Below are positions 8,612 through 16,452 of a stretch of 64,000 nt of DNA, in pieces. The DNA lies in NCBI GenBank assembly GCA_034927285.1, contig JAYFQF010000004.1, forward strand, positions 62,001 to 126,000, in the 5' to 3' direction. The notes under the pieces were generated by a model. It did no database searches, was not told the DNA's origin, and worked only from the letters and a program-made list of their open reading frames with translations. Source of the DNA: JAYFQF01 sp034927285. GTDB lineage: Bacteria; Bacillota; Peptococcia; DRI-13; UBA5745. The translations under genes and the position numbers were made by a program. Position 1 is the stretch's first letter; each line of letters starts with the position of its first letter.

Positions 8612-8698
8612 GCGAGGGTGGCGGAATAGGCAGACGCGCCAGCTTGAGGTGCTGGTGGGCATTAGCTCGTGTGGGTTCAAGTCCCATCTCTCGCACCA
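8612..8698 (+). tRNA. tRNA-Leu, anticodon GAG
   Basis: Full class II cloverleaf: acceptor GCGAGGG (8612-8618) pairs with CTCTCGC (8688-8694), discriminator A 8695 and an encoded CCA (8696-8698). Anticodon stem CCAGC/GCTGG (8639-8643/8651-8655) holds the loop TTGAGGT with anticodon GAG at 8646-8648, reading CUC and CUU. A long variable arm, as expected for leucine, precedes the T arm GTGGG-TTCAAGT-CCCAT. It stands alone, with its own promoter and terminator. Confidence 0.97.
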
Positions 8699-8728
8699 TT
8701 TGACCAAAAAGCCATAAATGGCATAACG

Positions 8729-8767
8729 CCGCCAGACCTGTTATTTATCAAAGGTCCGGCGGTTTTT
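8729..8767 (+). terminator. intrinsic terminator after tRNA-Leu
   Basis: CCGCCAGACCT (8729-8739) pairs with AGGTCCGGCGG (8752-8762) with one mismatch, followed by TTTTT. Confidence 0.85.
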
Positions 8768-8941
8768 GTTTGTCCGAAATCCAAGATAAAAATATTGCTG
8801 TTCAGACTTCCGTACGGAATTTTAATCTTCAGTTCCGTAGGGAATTCCATATGTTTTTCCAAGCGCCCGGCTTCTTTTTTTGTAATTTTCGCCGCTTCAT
8901 TATATAATTCTCTTATCGTTCTCTTGCGGGAGGATCGGCAT

Positions 8942-9640
8942 ATGAAGATTACCATGATTTATGGGACTCAGAGAAAATCAAAATCCAGCACTTATAACAT
9001 TGCCCGGCAATTTATCGGACTGCTGTCTGAAGCCGATACCGTAACGGAATTTTTCCTGCCGGAAAGTATGCCCGGCTTTTGCAGGGGCTGCTGGAACTGC
9101 TTTACTGATTTCAAAAAATGTCCGGACTACGGTTATCTCAAACCGATTCTGGATTCCATGCTTGAGGCGGACCTGCTGATTTTTACCGCGCCGGTTTATG
9201 TCTATCATGTCCCGGGGCAGGTAAAGGCTTTCCTCGATCATTTCGGATACCAGTGGATGGCCCACCAGCCCAGAAAGGAAATGTTCGCCAAGCAGGCGCT
9301 GCTCATCTCCACCGCCGCCGGCGCCGGGACCAGGTCTGCCCTCCGGGACCTGAAAGACAGCATGACCTTCTGGGGGATCGCCCGCACCTATACCTTTGGC
9401 AGGAATCTCCACGCCGGCGATTGGGATACCGTCGATGAGCAGAAAAAGGCGAAGCTCCGTGAGGAGATCCGGAAGCTTGCGGCCCGAATTAAGCAGGGCG
9501 GCAAAAAAGTAAGGCCGGGTTTAAAGATCAGAGCTTTATTTTACGCTATGAGATTTATGCATAAAAGATTTAAGTTCAATCCTGCCGACGTAAAGTATTG
9601 GCAAAGCCAGGGGTGGCTGGGAAAGGAAAGGCCATGGTAG
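8942..9640 (+). CDS. flavodoxin-fold NAD(P)H:FMN reductase / iron-sulfur flavoprotein
   Basis: 232 residues. The N-terminal flavodoxin fold begins MKITMIYGTQRKSKS, where the Gly/Ser-rich loop binds FMN phosphate. The next block, GFCRGCWNCFTDFKKCP, has the compact cysteine cluster seen in iron-sulfur flavoproteins, so it may carry a [4Fe-4S] cluster beside FMN and transfer electrons in the cytoplasm. A GxY-type block (FTAPVYVYHVPGQVKAFLDH) is also typical of this fold. The C-terminal 50 residues are basic and aromatic and might touch membrane or nucleic acid. The start is ATG 8942 with GGGAGG at 8928-8933; upstream in-frame sequence runs into the tRNA and is not coding. Physiological partner unknown. 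Confidence 0.85.
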   Translation: MKITMIYGTQRKSKSSTYNIARQFIGLLSEADTVTEFFLPESMPGFCRGCWNCFTDFKKCPDYGYLKPILDSMLEADLLIFTAPVYVYHVPGQVKAFLDHFGYQWMAHQPRKEMFAKQALLISTAAGAGTRSALRDLKDSMTFWGIARTYTFGRNLHAGDWDTVDEQKKAKLREEIRKLAARIKQGGKKVRPGLKIRALFYAMRFMHKRFKFNPADVKYWQSQGWLGKERPW

Positions 9641-9682
9641 AAACTGCGGCGGCTGAGGCTCAGCCGGCGATCCCGGAACTTC

Positions 9683-9711
9683 TTGACAACGAAAAAAATA
9701 AATGATAGATT
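9683..9711 (+). promoter_or_regulatory. promoter of the hydrogenase-maturation operon
   Basis: TTGACA (9683-9688), 17-bp spacer, TAGATT (9706-9711). It is about 195 bp upstream of the first start codon, leaving a long leader. Confidence 0.75.
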
Positions 9712-9717
9712 GTAACC

Positions 9718-9907
9718 AAATTTAGCTGCAATGTATCTGCGCGCGATTGGTTCGCCCGAAGATGCAGGGCCTGTTTTTTACCCGACCGCCAGGTGTTTCC
9801 CAGCGGGAAGGCGCGCATCCGGCATGTGTGTGTTTTCTTTTTTTGCCGTTTTGCTCCCTTTTCGCCATGGGCGGAAAGGGAGTTTTTGATTTTAGAGGAG
9901 GTGTACC
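9718..9907 (+). promoter_or_regulatory. structured 5' leader with terminator ahead of hyd maturation genes (candidate attenuator/riboswitch)
   Basis: About 190 nt between promoter and first gene, with no ORF of its own. TGCGCGC (9738-9744) can pair with GCGCGCA (9811-9817), closing a 66-nt domain that contains the perfect hairpin TTCCC-AGC-GGGAA (9797-9809) and further short stems. A U-rich linker (9827-9850) leads to a strong terminator (9854-9887), and the ribosome site AGAGGAGGTG follows directly. This promoter-domain-terminator-SD order is what ligand- or protein-controlled attenuators look like. I recognise no known riboswitch consensus and no T-box motif. Function is inference. Confidence 0.55.
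9854..9887 (+). terminator. intrinsic terminator inside the hyd leader
   Basis: CTCCCTTTTCGCC (9854-9866), loop ATG, GGCGGAAAGGGAG (9870-9882), then TTTTT: a 13-bp stem with only one wobble pair, 20 bases before the ATG at 9908. Transcripts reaching the hyd genes must pass it. Confidence 0.85.
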
Positions 9908-10156
9908 ATGGAAAAAAGAATCGGAATCATCGGAATTGTGGTGGAGAACCTGGCCTGCGCCGAGGAGATCAACGGGATTTTGCACGATTATGCCGGCCTG
10001 ATCGTGGGCAGGATGGGGATCCCCTACCGGGAGCGGTGCATATCGGTGATATCGCTGATCGTGGACGGCAGCAATGATGAGTTAAGCGCCATGACCGGCA
10101 AGCTGGGCAGGGTTGCCGGGGCGTCGGTGAAATCCATGATTACCAAAATGAAATAG
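9908..10156 (+). CDS. TM1266-family putative regulator of the iron-only hydrogenase system
   Basis: 82 residues, a small ACT-like alpha/beta fold (RIGIIGIVVENLACAEEIN; SVISLIVDGSNDELSAMTGKLG). Proteins of this family are recurrently encoded beside HydE/F/G and are annotated as putative regulators of [FeFe]-hydrogenase maturation or expression; no reaction is established. ATG 9908 has a strong AGAGGAGGTG site. It is the first gene of the operon, 20 bp before hydG, and sits directly behind the leader terminator, so its level would be the first thing the leader controls. Confidence 0.88.
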   Translation: MEKRIGIIGIVVENLACAEEINGILHDYAGLIVGRMGIPYRERCISVISLIVDGSNDELSAMTGKLGRVAGASVKSMITKMK

Positions 10157-10176
10157 GTAAGGGAGGCAAGGCAAAG

Positions 10177-11628
10177 ATGAATTTTTTGGAGAAATACAAA
10201 AAGGAGTTCGAGGAATACGACAAGCTGGACCATGATTTTATTGACGACCAAAAGATCTGGGCCCAACTGAACAAATGGGAAAATCCCTCCCGGGAAGACG
10301 TGCGGCGGGTCCTGAAAAAAGCGGAGCAATGCGTCCGGCTTGACCCGGAGGAAACGGCGATTCTGATCCAGAACCAGGACCAGGATACGATACAGGAAAT
10401 GTATGCCCTGGCCCACCGGCTGAAAGAAGAGGTCTACGGAGACCGCATCGTATTTTTCGCCCCTCTTTATATCAGCGACGAATGCGCCAATAACTGTCGA
10501 TATTGCGGTTTCCGGTCCAGTAATAAGGCCATCCGGCGCAAAACCCTCAGCATGGACGAAATCGAGGAAGAAGTGCGGATCATGATTGAAGAGGGCCAGA
10601 AGCGCACCGTGCTGGTCTATGGCGAATCCCCCAAAACCGAAGTGGACTTTATGGGTGAAACGATAAAAAAGGTGTACAGCGTTAAAACCCGGCACGGGGA
10701 AATCCGCCGGGCCAACATCAACTGCGCGCCGCTTACCGTGGAAGAACTGAAGAAGCTGAAAGAAGTGGGGATCGGCACATTCCAGGTATTCCAGGAAACC
10801 TACCATCATCAGACGTACCGGGAAATGCATCCCCAGGGCACCATCAAAGGCCATTACCGCTGGCGGCTTTACTGTATGGACAGAGCCCAGCAGGCCGGGG
10901 TGGACGACAATGGCATCGGCGTATTGTTCGGTCTTTACGACTGGCGCTTTGAGGTGATGGGGCTTTTGTACCATACCATTCATCTGGAGGAAACCTTCAA
11001 CGGCGTCGGCCCCCATACCATATCCTTCCCCCGGATCACTCCCGCCACAGGAACGCCCTTTTCGGAGCATCCCGAGTATGCCGTCAGCGACGAAGACTAT
11101 AAAAAGCTGGTGGCTATTTTGCGGCTGTCCGTACCTTACACCGGCTTGATCTGTACGGCCCGGGAGCCGGAAAACGTAAGAAGCCAGGTGATCCCTTTCG
11201 GCGTCTCCCAGATCGACGGCGGAACGCGGATCGGCGTCGGCGCCTACGCCAAATCCAAGAGCGCAAACGCTTTGCCGGACCAGGAGCAGTTCTCCATAGG
11301 CGATGACCGCAGCCTTGACGACGTGGTGAAGGAAATCTGCGATATGGAGTTTATTCCTTCCTTTTGCACCGCCTGTTACCGCGCCGGGCGAACGGGAGAG
11401 CATTTTATGAAGGTGGCAAAGTCCAGGTTCGTCCATAATTTTTGCATTCCCAACGCCATCTTTACTCTGAAGGAATACCTGATGGACTATGCCTCCGGGG
11501 AAACCCGGACCAAGGGCGAAAGGATCCTGAAGCAGCATGTGGAAAAGTTTCAGGGGGAGCCTGTCTACGGCACGATCCTCAGCAATCTGAGACGCATTGA
11601 AAACGGCGAACGCGATCTTCGCCTGTAG
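10177..11628 (+). CDS. hydG: [FeFe] hydrogenase H-cluster radical SAM maturase HydG
   Basis: Cleaves tyrosine to p-cresol, CO and cyanide and builds the Fe(CO)x(CN)y precursor of the hydrogenase H-cluster. 483 residues, the usual length. The radical SAM cluster motif CxxxCxxC reads CANNCRYC at residues about 103-110. The HydG-specific C-terminal motif CX2CX22C is complete (CTAC near residue 397, then 22 residues, then Cys), which ligates the auxiliary cluster that HydE and ThiH lack. It lies between the TM1266-like gene and hydE, 11 bp from the latter, so translation is probably coordinated. A long antisense reading frame over this gene is a codon-bias shadow. Confidence 0.98.
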   Translation: MNFLEKYKKEFEEYDKLDHDFIDDQKIWAQLNKWENPSREDVRRVLKKAEQCVRLDPEETAILIQNQDQDTIQEMYALAHRLKEEVYGDRIVFFAPLYISDECANNCRYCGFRSSNKAIRRKTLSMDEIEEEVRIMIEEGQKRTVLVYGESPKTEVDFMGETIKKVYSVKTRHGEIRRANINCAPLTVEELKKLKEVGIGTFQVFQETYHHQTYREMHPQGTIKGHYRWRLYCMDRAQQAGVDDNGIGVLFGLYDWRFEVMGLLYHTIHLEETFNGVGPHTISFPRITPATGTPFSEHPEYAVSDEDYKKLVAILRLSVPYTGLICTAREPENVRSQVIPFGVSQIDGGTRIGVGAYAKSKSANALPDQEQFSIGDDRSLDDVVKEICDMEFIPSFCTACYRAGRTGEHFMKVAKSRFVHNFCIPNAIFTLKEYLMDYASGETRTKGERILKQHVEKFQGEPVYGTILSNLRRIENGERDLRL

Positions 11629-11639
11629 GAGGGACGCCT

Positions 11640-12761
11640 GTGGATTTAAGGCTTGGCAGCGCCCGGGAGTTCTCCCGACAGCTGAATTCCGCCGGCAAAA
11701 AGGAGCTTTCCGAGATCATCGGCTATTTTTGCGGGGCGGCTTCCCCGGAGGAAAAGGCGGCATTGTCTGTTTTCGCCAATGAGCTGCGGGAAAAATATTA
11801 CGAAAAAAAGGTCTATTTCCGGGGACTGATCGAATTTTCCAGCTACTGCAAAAACGATTGCTATTACTGCGGGCTGAACCGCAGCAATGCAAAGGCCGTA
11901 AGGTACCGCCTTACTCCCCGGGAGATACTGGATTGCTGCGGCCAGGGGTTTAGCCTGGGGTTTCGTACCTTTGTGCTGCAAAGCGGTGAGGATCCGTATT
12001 TCACCGACGACGTCCTGAGCGGGATCGTATCGGAAATCAAAGAACGCTTCCCGGAATGCGCCGTCACCCTTTCCGTGGGGGAAAGAAGCAGGGTTTCCTA
12101 TAAGCGGCTTTTTGAGGCCGGCGCCGACCGCTACCTTTTGCGCCATGAAACCGCGGACCCGGGGCACTACGGCAGACTGCATCCCCGGGAGCTCAGCCTG
12201 AAAAACCGGATACGCTGCCTGTATGAATTAAAGGAAATCGGCTATCAGGTAGGGGCGGGCTTTATGGTGGAGTCCCCCTTTCAGACCTTCGATACCCTGG
12301 CGGCGGATCTTTTGTTCCTTCGGGAGCTGGCTCCCCATATGATCGGCATCGGTCCTTTTATTCCGCAAAAAGACACCCGGTTCCGGAATTACGGTATGCC
12401 TTCCTGCGGCATGACCCTGATCCTGCTTTCCCTGATCCGGATCATGCTGCCCAAAACCCTGCTGCCGGCCACCACGGCCCTGGGCACCGTGGACCCCCTG
12501 GGCAGGGAAAAGGGGCTGAAAGCAGGGGCCAACGTAGTGATGCCCAACCTTTCCCCCGCGATTCACCGCAAGGATTATGCCCTGTATGACAACAAGATCT
12601 GTACTGGCGAAGAGGCCGCGGAATGTCTTGGCTGCCTTGCGCGCCGCATTGCGTCGGCAGGCTTTACTCCCGACTTTTCCCGGGGCGATCATACGGATCT
12701 GCAAAAAGCGGCGCCGCAGCCGGGGAATACGGTCTGCGAGCCGATGCCCGGGAAGATGTAA
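11640..12761 (+). CDS. hydE: [FeFe] hydrogenase H-cluster radical SAM maturase HydE
   Basis: 373 residues, GTG start behind AGGAGGG (11627-11633) that overlaps the hydG stop. The radical SAM motif reads CKNDCYYC at residues about 70-77. The TIM-barrel downstream (RHETADPGHYGRLHP; GAGFMVESPFQT; IGIGPFIPQKDT) is the HydE/BioB-like pattern. HydE contributes to building the azadithiolate-bridged diiron subcluster. It follows hydG by 11 bp and precedes hydF. Between hydE and hydF is a short degenerate tandem repeat. Confidence 0.97.
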   Translation: MDLRLGSAREFSRQLNSAGKKELSEIIGYFCGAASPEEKAALSVFANELREKYYEKKVYFRGLIEFSSYCKNDCYYCGLNRSNAKAVRYRLTPREILDCCGQGFSLGFRTFVLQSGEDPYFTDDVLSGIVSEIKERFPECAVTLSVGERSRVSYKRLFEAGADRYLLRHETADPGHYGRLHPRELSLKNRIRCLYELKEIGYQVGAGFMVESPFQTFDTLAADLLFLRELAPHMIGIGPFIPQKDTRFRNYGMPSCGMTLILLSLIRIMLPKTLLPATTALGTVDPLGREKGLKAGANVVMPNLSPAIHRKDYALYDNKICTGEEAAECLGCLARRIASAGFTPDFSRGDHTDLQKAAPQPGNTVCEPMPGKM

Positions 12762-12775
12762 ATGAAGACTTCTGG

Positions 12776-12822
12776 ATGAAGATGTTGAAATGAAGATGTT
12801 AATGAAGATGTTAATGAAGGGG
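12776..12822 (+). repeat. ATGAAGATGTT tandem repeats between hydE and hydF
   Basis: ATGAAGATGTT occurs at 12776-12786, 12790-12800 and 12802-12812, and a diverged start (ATGAAGGGG) at 12814. The last three are spaced 12 bp. The array ends at the hydF ribosome-binding site, so its length decides the distance from hydE and adds several ATGs in the leader. It could be translated as a short Met/Lys-rich peptide, but that frame overlaps hydF and has no other support. Confidence 0.8.
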
Positions 12823-12835
12823 AATGATCGGACCT

Positions 12836-14128
12836 ATGGAAAATATGAATTCCACACCCCTGGCCAGCAGGTTTACCGTGGGGATTTTCGGCAGGCGCAA
12901 CGCCGGGAAGTCTTCGCTGATCAACGCCGTTACCGGCCAGGACATCGCCGTCACCTCCGATGTACCGGGGACCACCACGGATCCCGTCTACAAGGCCATG
13001 GAGCTTTTGCCTCTCGGTCCCATCGTGCTGATCGACACCGGGGGCCTGGATGATGAAGGAGAGCTGGGAGCGCTGCGGGTAGAAAAAACCTATGAGGTGC
13101 TGCGCAAATGCAATCTTGCCCTGATCGTTGCCGACGCCCGGCAGGGCCTCTCGGAATTTGAAACGGAATTCATCGACCAGCTCAAGGGGCGGAAAATCCC
13201 TGCCGTTCTGGTGCTGAACAAATGCGACCAATGCGAGGGGGCAGCGCCCGGCCCGGAGGAACTGAAAAGGATCCGTGAGCTTGTCCGGATCCCTGTGGTA
13301 TTGGCCAGCGCCGCCACCGGGACCGGAATTGACGAAATCAAAAAAGAGATCGTTTTAAATTCCGGCCTGGAAGAGGCTGAACCGGCTCTGGTGGGGGATT
13401 TGATCCGGCCCGGAGATATCGCCGTGCTGGTGACGCCTATCGACAAGGGGGCTCCCAAGGGCCGGCTGATCCTTCCTCAGCAGCAGACGATCCGCGAGAT
13501 TATCGAAAGGGACGCCACGGCGGTGATCACGAAGGAAAATGGGCTTGGGCTGACTCTTCAGGGGCTGAAAAGTCCTCCCGCCATCGTGATCACCGATTCC
13601 CAGGCCTTTCGTCAGGTGTCCGAGGCCACCCCCGCCGGGATCCCCATGACCTCCTTTTCCATTTTGTTTGCCCGGCAAAAAGCGGATCTTACGGAAATGG
13701 TCAGGGGAGTTAAGCGAATGGAAACCCTTGCTTCCGGGGACAGGGTCCTGATCGTGGAGGGCTGCACCCATCACCGGCAGTCCGACGACATCGGCAAGGT
13801 GAAAATCCCCCGCTGGATCCGTCAGATCTCGGGGGCGGACATCCGGTTTGAATGGGCCAGCGGCGCCTGTTACCCCAAGGATATCTCCGGTTATGACCTG
13901 ATCATCCATTGCGGCGGCTGTATGCTGAACCGCAGGGAAATGCAGTACCGGACAGAGAAGGCACGGGAACAGGGAGTAGCCATCACTAATTACGGGGTCC
14001 TGATCGCTTATGTTATGGGCATCCTGCCCAGAGCCCTGGCTCCCTTCCCTGCCGCCAGCCTTGTGTTGGCCGGCGGCAGCTCTCCTTCAGGGGAGGCTGC
14101 TCTTTCAACGGATTTTTCCCGGCACTGA
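12836..14128 (+). CDS. hydF: [FeFe] hydrogenase H-cluster maturation GTPase HydF
   Basis: Scaffold/carrier that receives the diiron precursor from HydE/HydG and delivers it to apo-hydrogenase. About 430 residues. N-terminal Ras-like GTPase: P-loop GRRNAGKSS, G3 DTGGLDD, G4 NKCD, and SA at G5. C-terminal [4Fe-4S] ligands are complete: CTH followed after 45 residues by HCGGC. The start is uncertain: ATG 12824 is only one base from the AAGGGG site, whereas ATG 12836 is 13 bases from it and ATG 12845 is another option; I use 12836. It ends the operon and is followed by a strong terminator. Confidence 0.97.
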   Translation: MENMNSTPLASRFTVGIFGRRNAGKSSLINAVTGQDIAVTSDVPGTTTDPVYKAMELLPLGPIVLIDTGGLDDEGELGALRVEKTYEVLRKCNLALIVADARQGLSEFETEFIDQLKGRKIPAVLVLNKCDQCEGAAPGPEELKRIRELVRIPVVLASAATGTGIDEIKKEIVLNSGLEEAEPALVGDLIRPGDIAVLVTPIDKGAPKGRLILPQQQTIREIIERDATAVITKENGLGLTLQGLKSPPAIVITDSQAFRQVSEATPAGIPMTSFSILFARQKADLTEMVRGVKRMETLASGDRVLIVEGCTHHRQSDDIGKVKIPRWIRQISGADIRFEWASGACYPKDISGYDLIIHCGGCMLNRREMQYRTEKAREQGVAITNYGVLIAYVMGILPRALAPFPAASLVLAGGSSPSGEAALSTDFSRH

Positions 14129-14171
14129 CAGGAGGAAAGAGGCCTGAAGGCAGGTAAAGAACAAGAGAAAG

Positions 14172-14210
14172 GGCGGCCCCGGAGAAGGGATATTTCCGGA
14201 CCGCCTTTTT
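14172..14210 (+). terminator. intrinsic terminator of the hyd operon
   Basis: GGCGGCCCCGGA (14172-14183) pairs with TCCGGACCGCC (14195-14205) with one bulge, followed by TTTTTC. Confidence 0.85.
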
Positions 14211-14242
14211 CTTTTGGATTTTTAAGAAAGTTAACTGAAGTT

Positions 14243-14267
14243 AGGCATAACAAACTTTGTTATGCCT
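14243..14267. promoter_or_regulatory. 25-bp palindrome (possible operator or bidirectional hairpin)
   Basis: AGGCATAACAAA (14243-14254), one base, TTTGTTATGCCT (14256-14267): a perfect 12-bp inverted repeat. No T-run follows on the + strand. It opens a 390-bp AT-rich non-coding stretch (14268-14657) that carries several TTTTGC/GCAAAA motifs, including an inverted pair around 14444-14470, ahead of a transporter gene. No clear sigma-A promoter was found in that stretch. Confidence 0.6.
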
Positions 14268-14657
14268 TTGATAAAAAAACGGGAAAAACCAAAAAGTCTT
14301 AACGGGGATAAAGATTTGCAAAAAGGATTTTTAACCGGAGCATATATTTTTTTTGCGAGATTTTGCAGTATATAAATTATTTTTACGGTAAAATTAACAA
14401 AGGTAAAATCGTTTTGTCGGCCTTTTTGCAGGTAGATCAAAGCTATTTTGCAAATGCTTCGCAAAAAATATATGGAAAATCCAATTTTATAAGAAAATAT
14501 TTGTGAGAATTTGCAAGTGACTAGCAGGAAAATGCAAATCGTCGTCGAATCTTGTATTCTGTGCCCAACAAGAGGAATATGGCATTTTTTCTTTGGAAAG
14601 GAGGAGTCCAAAGAAAAGACCGGATTTCGGGGCAAAATAATCGAAAGGGGATTCAAA

Positions 14658-16037
14658 ATGGAAATTACGTTGAACGCACTACATTATATTTATTTGATCG
14701 GCGTTTTAGTCGTATTAGGCGCGATGATCGCGCGTAAAGACACTGTATTGCCTTGTATCGTATTTACATTTGCTCTCGGTTTTGCTGCCTCCGGCAATAT
14801 CGTTGGCGCACTCCAGGTTAACTATAACGCACTCGTTTATGCAGGCAGTGAATTCTTCGGTATTATTGCCACCATCGCCATGATGGTCGCCATGGCCAAG
14901 CAGATGGCGGACATGGGGACCGACCGGATGATGATGGACCCCATGGCCAATTTGATGAAAACTCCGGATGTGGCCTTCTTTGTCCTGGGCATCGCCATGG
15001 CGATCGTCACGGTTTTGATCTGGCCCTCTCCCGCAGTAGCTTTGATCGGCGGTTTGTTAACTCCTATCGCCATCCGGGCGGGATTGCCGGCTATCGGCGC
15101 CGCTATCGCCATGAACATCTTTGGTCACGGCTTTGCCTTTGCCTTTGACCCTGTTATCCAGGGCGCACCGGGTGTAACCGCCGGCCCTGCCGGCATCGGC
15201 TCCTGGGACATTATCAGCAAGGGCGCTCCCATCTTCACCGTCATCGGCATCGTTGCCGTGGTTCTGTCTTACATCTTCCTGAAAAAGGACATGGTAAAGA
15301 ATAAAGCACGCTATGATGAAGAGAGAAGAATCGCTCTGGCGGAAACCAAGGATACCGGTGAGGCTCACGGCGCCGCCAAATTCATGGTAGTCTTAACTCC
15401 TATCGCCTTTGTCGTGGTAATCTATCTGATGCTGTCCAATGAAGTCCGCGGCGGCGACGCCACCGCCATGATCACCGGTACCGCCATGGTGCTGATGACC
15501 CTGGGCGCCATCCTGCAGCACGGGTTTGACGCTCTGGAAAAAATCGTGGATTATGTCCGGGACGGCTTTGCCTTCGGCATGAAGATCTTTGCTCCCGTAG
15601 TTATTATCGGCGGCTTCTTCTTCATCGGCGGCGGCGGCGTCAGCGCTATTCTCCAGGGCGAGTTCCAGCAGGGGCTCCTGATGGACTGGGGCTGGTGGCT
15701 GGCGGACAAGGTGCCCCTTTCCAAATATCCTGTAGCTACGCTGATGCTGGTGATCGGCGGAATCACCGGTTTGGACGGTTCCGGTTTCTCCGGTCTGCCT
15801 CTGGTGGGTTCCATGGCCCTCTCCTTCGGTGAGGCGGTGGGCCTGAACGTTCCCGTTCTGGCCGCTATCGGACAGAGCGGCGCTCAGTGGGTCGGCGGCG
15901 GTACCATTATTCCCTGGGCCGTCATCCCCGTTGCCGCCATGTGCGGTGTGGACCCCGGCGAGCTGGCCCGCAGAAATACGATCCCCGTATTGGCGGCCCT
16001 GTTCTGCGGCCTTTTGGTCTCCTTCTTCCTGCTCTAG
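14658..16037 (+). CDS. polytopic membrane transporter, ion-transporter/GntP-like superfamily
   Basis: 459 residues, about 11-12 hydrophobic segments with Gly/Pro-rich re-entrant stretches (WPSPAVALIGGLLTP; GGITGLDGSGFSGLPLVGS; GQSGAQWVGGGTIIPW), the two-half layout of gluconate/organic-anion permeases. A cytoplasmic charged loop lies at residues about 215-240. I cannot name the substrate; carboxylates are the likeliest class. Start at ATG 14658 with GAAAGGGGA upstream. It is a single gene behind a long AT-rich region, so it is probably individually regulated; the chemoreceptor downstream could sense the same compound, which is inference only. Confidence 0.75.
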   Translation: MEITLNALHYIYLIGVLVVLGAMIARKDTVLPCIVFTFALGFAASGNIVGALQVNYNALVYAGSEFFGIIATIAMMVAMAKQMADMGTDRMMMDPMANLMKTPDVAFFVLGIAMAIVTVLIWPSPAVALIGGLLTPIAIRAGLPAIGAAIAMNIFGHGFAFAFDPVIQGAPGVTAGPAGIGSWDIISKGAPIFTVIGIVAVVLSYIFLKKDMVKNKARYDEERRIALAETKDTGEAHGAAKFMVVLTPIAFVVVIYLMLSNEVRGGDATAMITGTAMVLMTLGAILQHGFDALEKIVDYVRDGFAFGMKIFAPVVIIGGFFFIGGGGVSAILQGEFQQGLLMDWGWWLADKVPLSKYPVATLMLVIGGITGLDGSGFSGLPLVGSMALSFGEAVGLNVPVLAAIGQSGAQWVGGGTIIPWAVIPVAAMCGVDPGELARRNTIPVLAALFCGLLVSFFLL

Positions 16038-16083
16038 TTGTTAAAGAGGGAAATGACCGGAATCCTTTAATACAAACAAAGAC

Positions 16084-16128
16084 GGGCGTGTCGCTTTGCG
16101 TTTCAAATTAACGTTTGGCGGCACGCCC
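16084..16128 (+). terminator. hairpin after the transporter gene (weak terminator)
   Basis: GGGCGTGTCGC (16084-16094) pairs with GCGGCACGCCC (16118-16128) with one mismatch; the tail TTATTGG is a poor T-run. Confidence 0.5.
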
Positions 16129-16188
16129 TTATTGGTCAGCCGATGCCGCTGTTAAATCATTGAATATGCCGAGCTTTCCTTTTTTATG

Positions 16189-16213
16189 GCTGGTCCGTGG
16201 GATCAGCTTTTTT
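16189..16213 (+). terminator. intrinsic terminator upstream of the chemoreceptor promoter
   Basis: GCTGGTCC (16189-16196), loop GTG, GGATCAGC (16200-16207), with one wobble pair, then TTTTTT. It isolates the sigma-54 promoter from the transporter transcript. Confidence 0.75.
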
Positions 16214-16409
16214 ATTTCGGCGGCAAGTATGTCTGCAAGATAATCAGTTATCAAATTATTATTACAATTTACTGCGCTATTATGATATAAACAGACCATA
16301 TTGGAAAATATAATTTCACACTTGAAAGATATCGTTTCATCATTGAACCGTCCGTAACACCAAATGTAAAAAAACGGCATAATTCTCCCTTTTTGTACCT
16401 TTTTTCCAT

Positions 16410-16425
16410 TGGCACGGTACTTGCT
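16410..16425 (+). promoter_or_regulatory. sigma-54 (RpoN) promoter of the chemoreceptor gene
   Basis: TGGCACGGTACTTGCT matches the -24/-12 consensus TGGCAYRNNNNTTGCW at every defined position, with the GG and GC dinucleotides exactly 10 bp apart (16411-16412 and 16423-16424). It lies 28 bp before the start codon. An inverted repeat, TGAAA...TTTCA (16323-16339), about 75 bp upstream is a candidate enhancer site for the activator. Confidence 0.85.
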
Positions 16426-16452
16426 GATTGATATAGCCATGGGGGTGTGATC

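Noticed and set aside
8669..8941. N-terminal extension of the flavoprotein frame beginning inside tRNA-Leu
   Set aside because: It would start within the tRNA and cross a terminator; ATG 8942 has an ideal ribosome site.
9718..9907. T-box or S-box riboswitch in the hyd leader
   Set aside because: The conserved T-box sequence and the SAM-I core motifs are absent; reported only as an unclassified leader.
10024..11538. 504-codon open frame antisense to hydG
   Set aside because: It mirrors the hydG coding frame in a GC-rich gene, has no ribosome site and no recognisable domain; hydG is certain.
12776..12822. CRISPR-like array
   Set aside because: Units of 11-12 bp without spacers and no cas genes in the window: simple tandem repeat.
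12790..13053. Small ORF starting in the ATG repeats before hydF
   Set aside because: Overlaps hydF in another frame; the peptide is repeat-derived and then a shadow.
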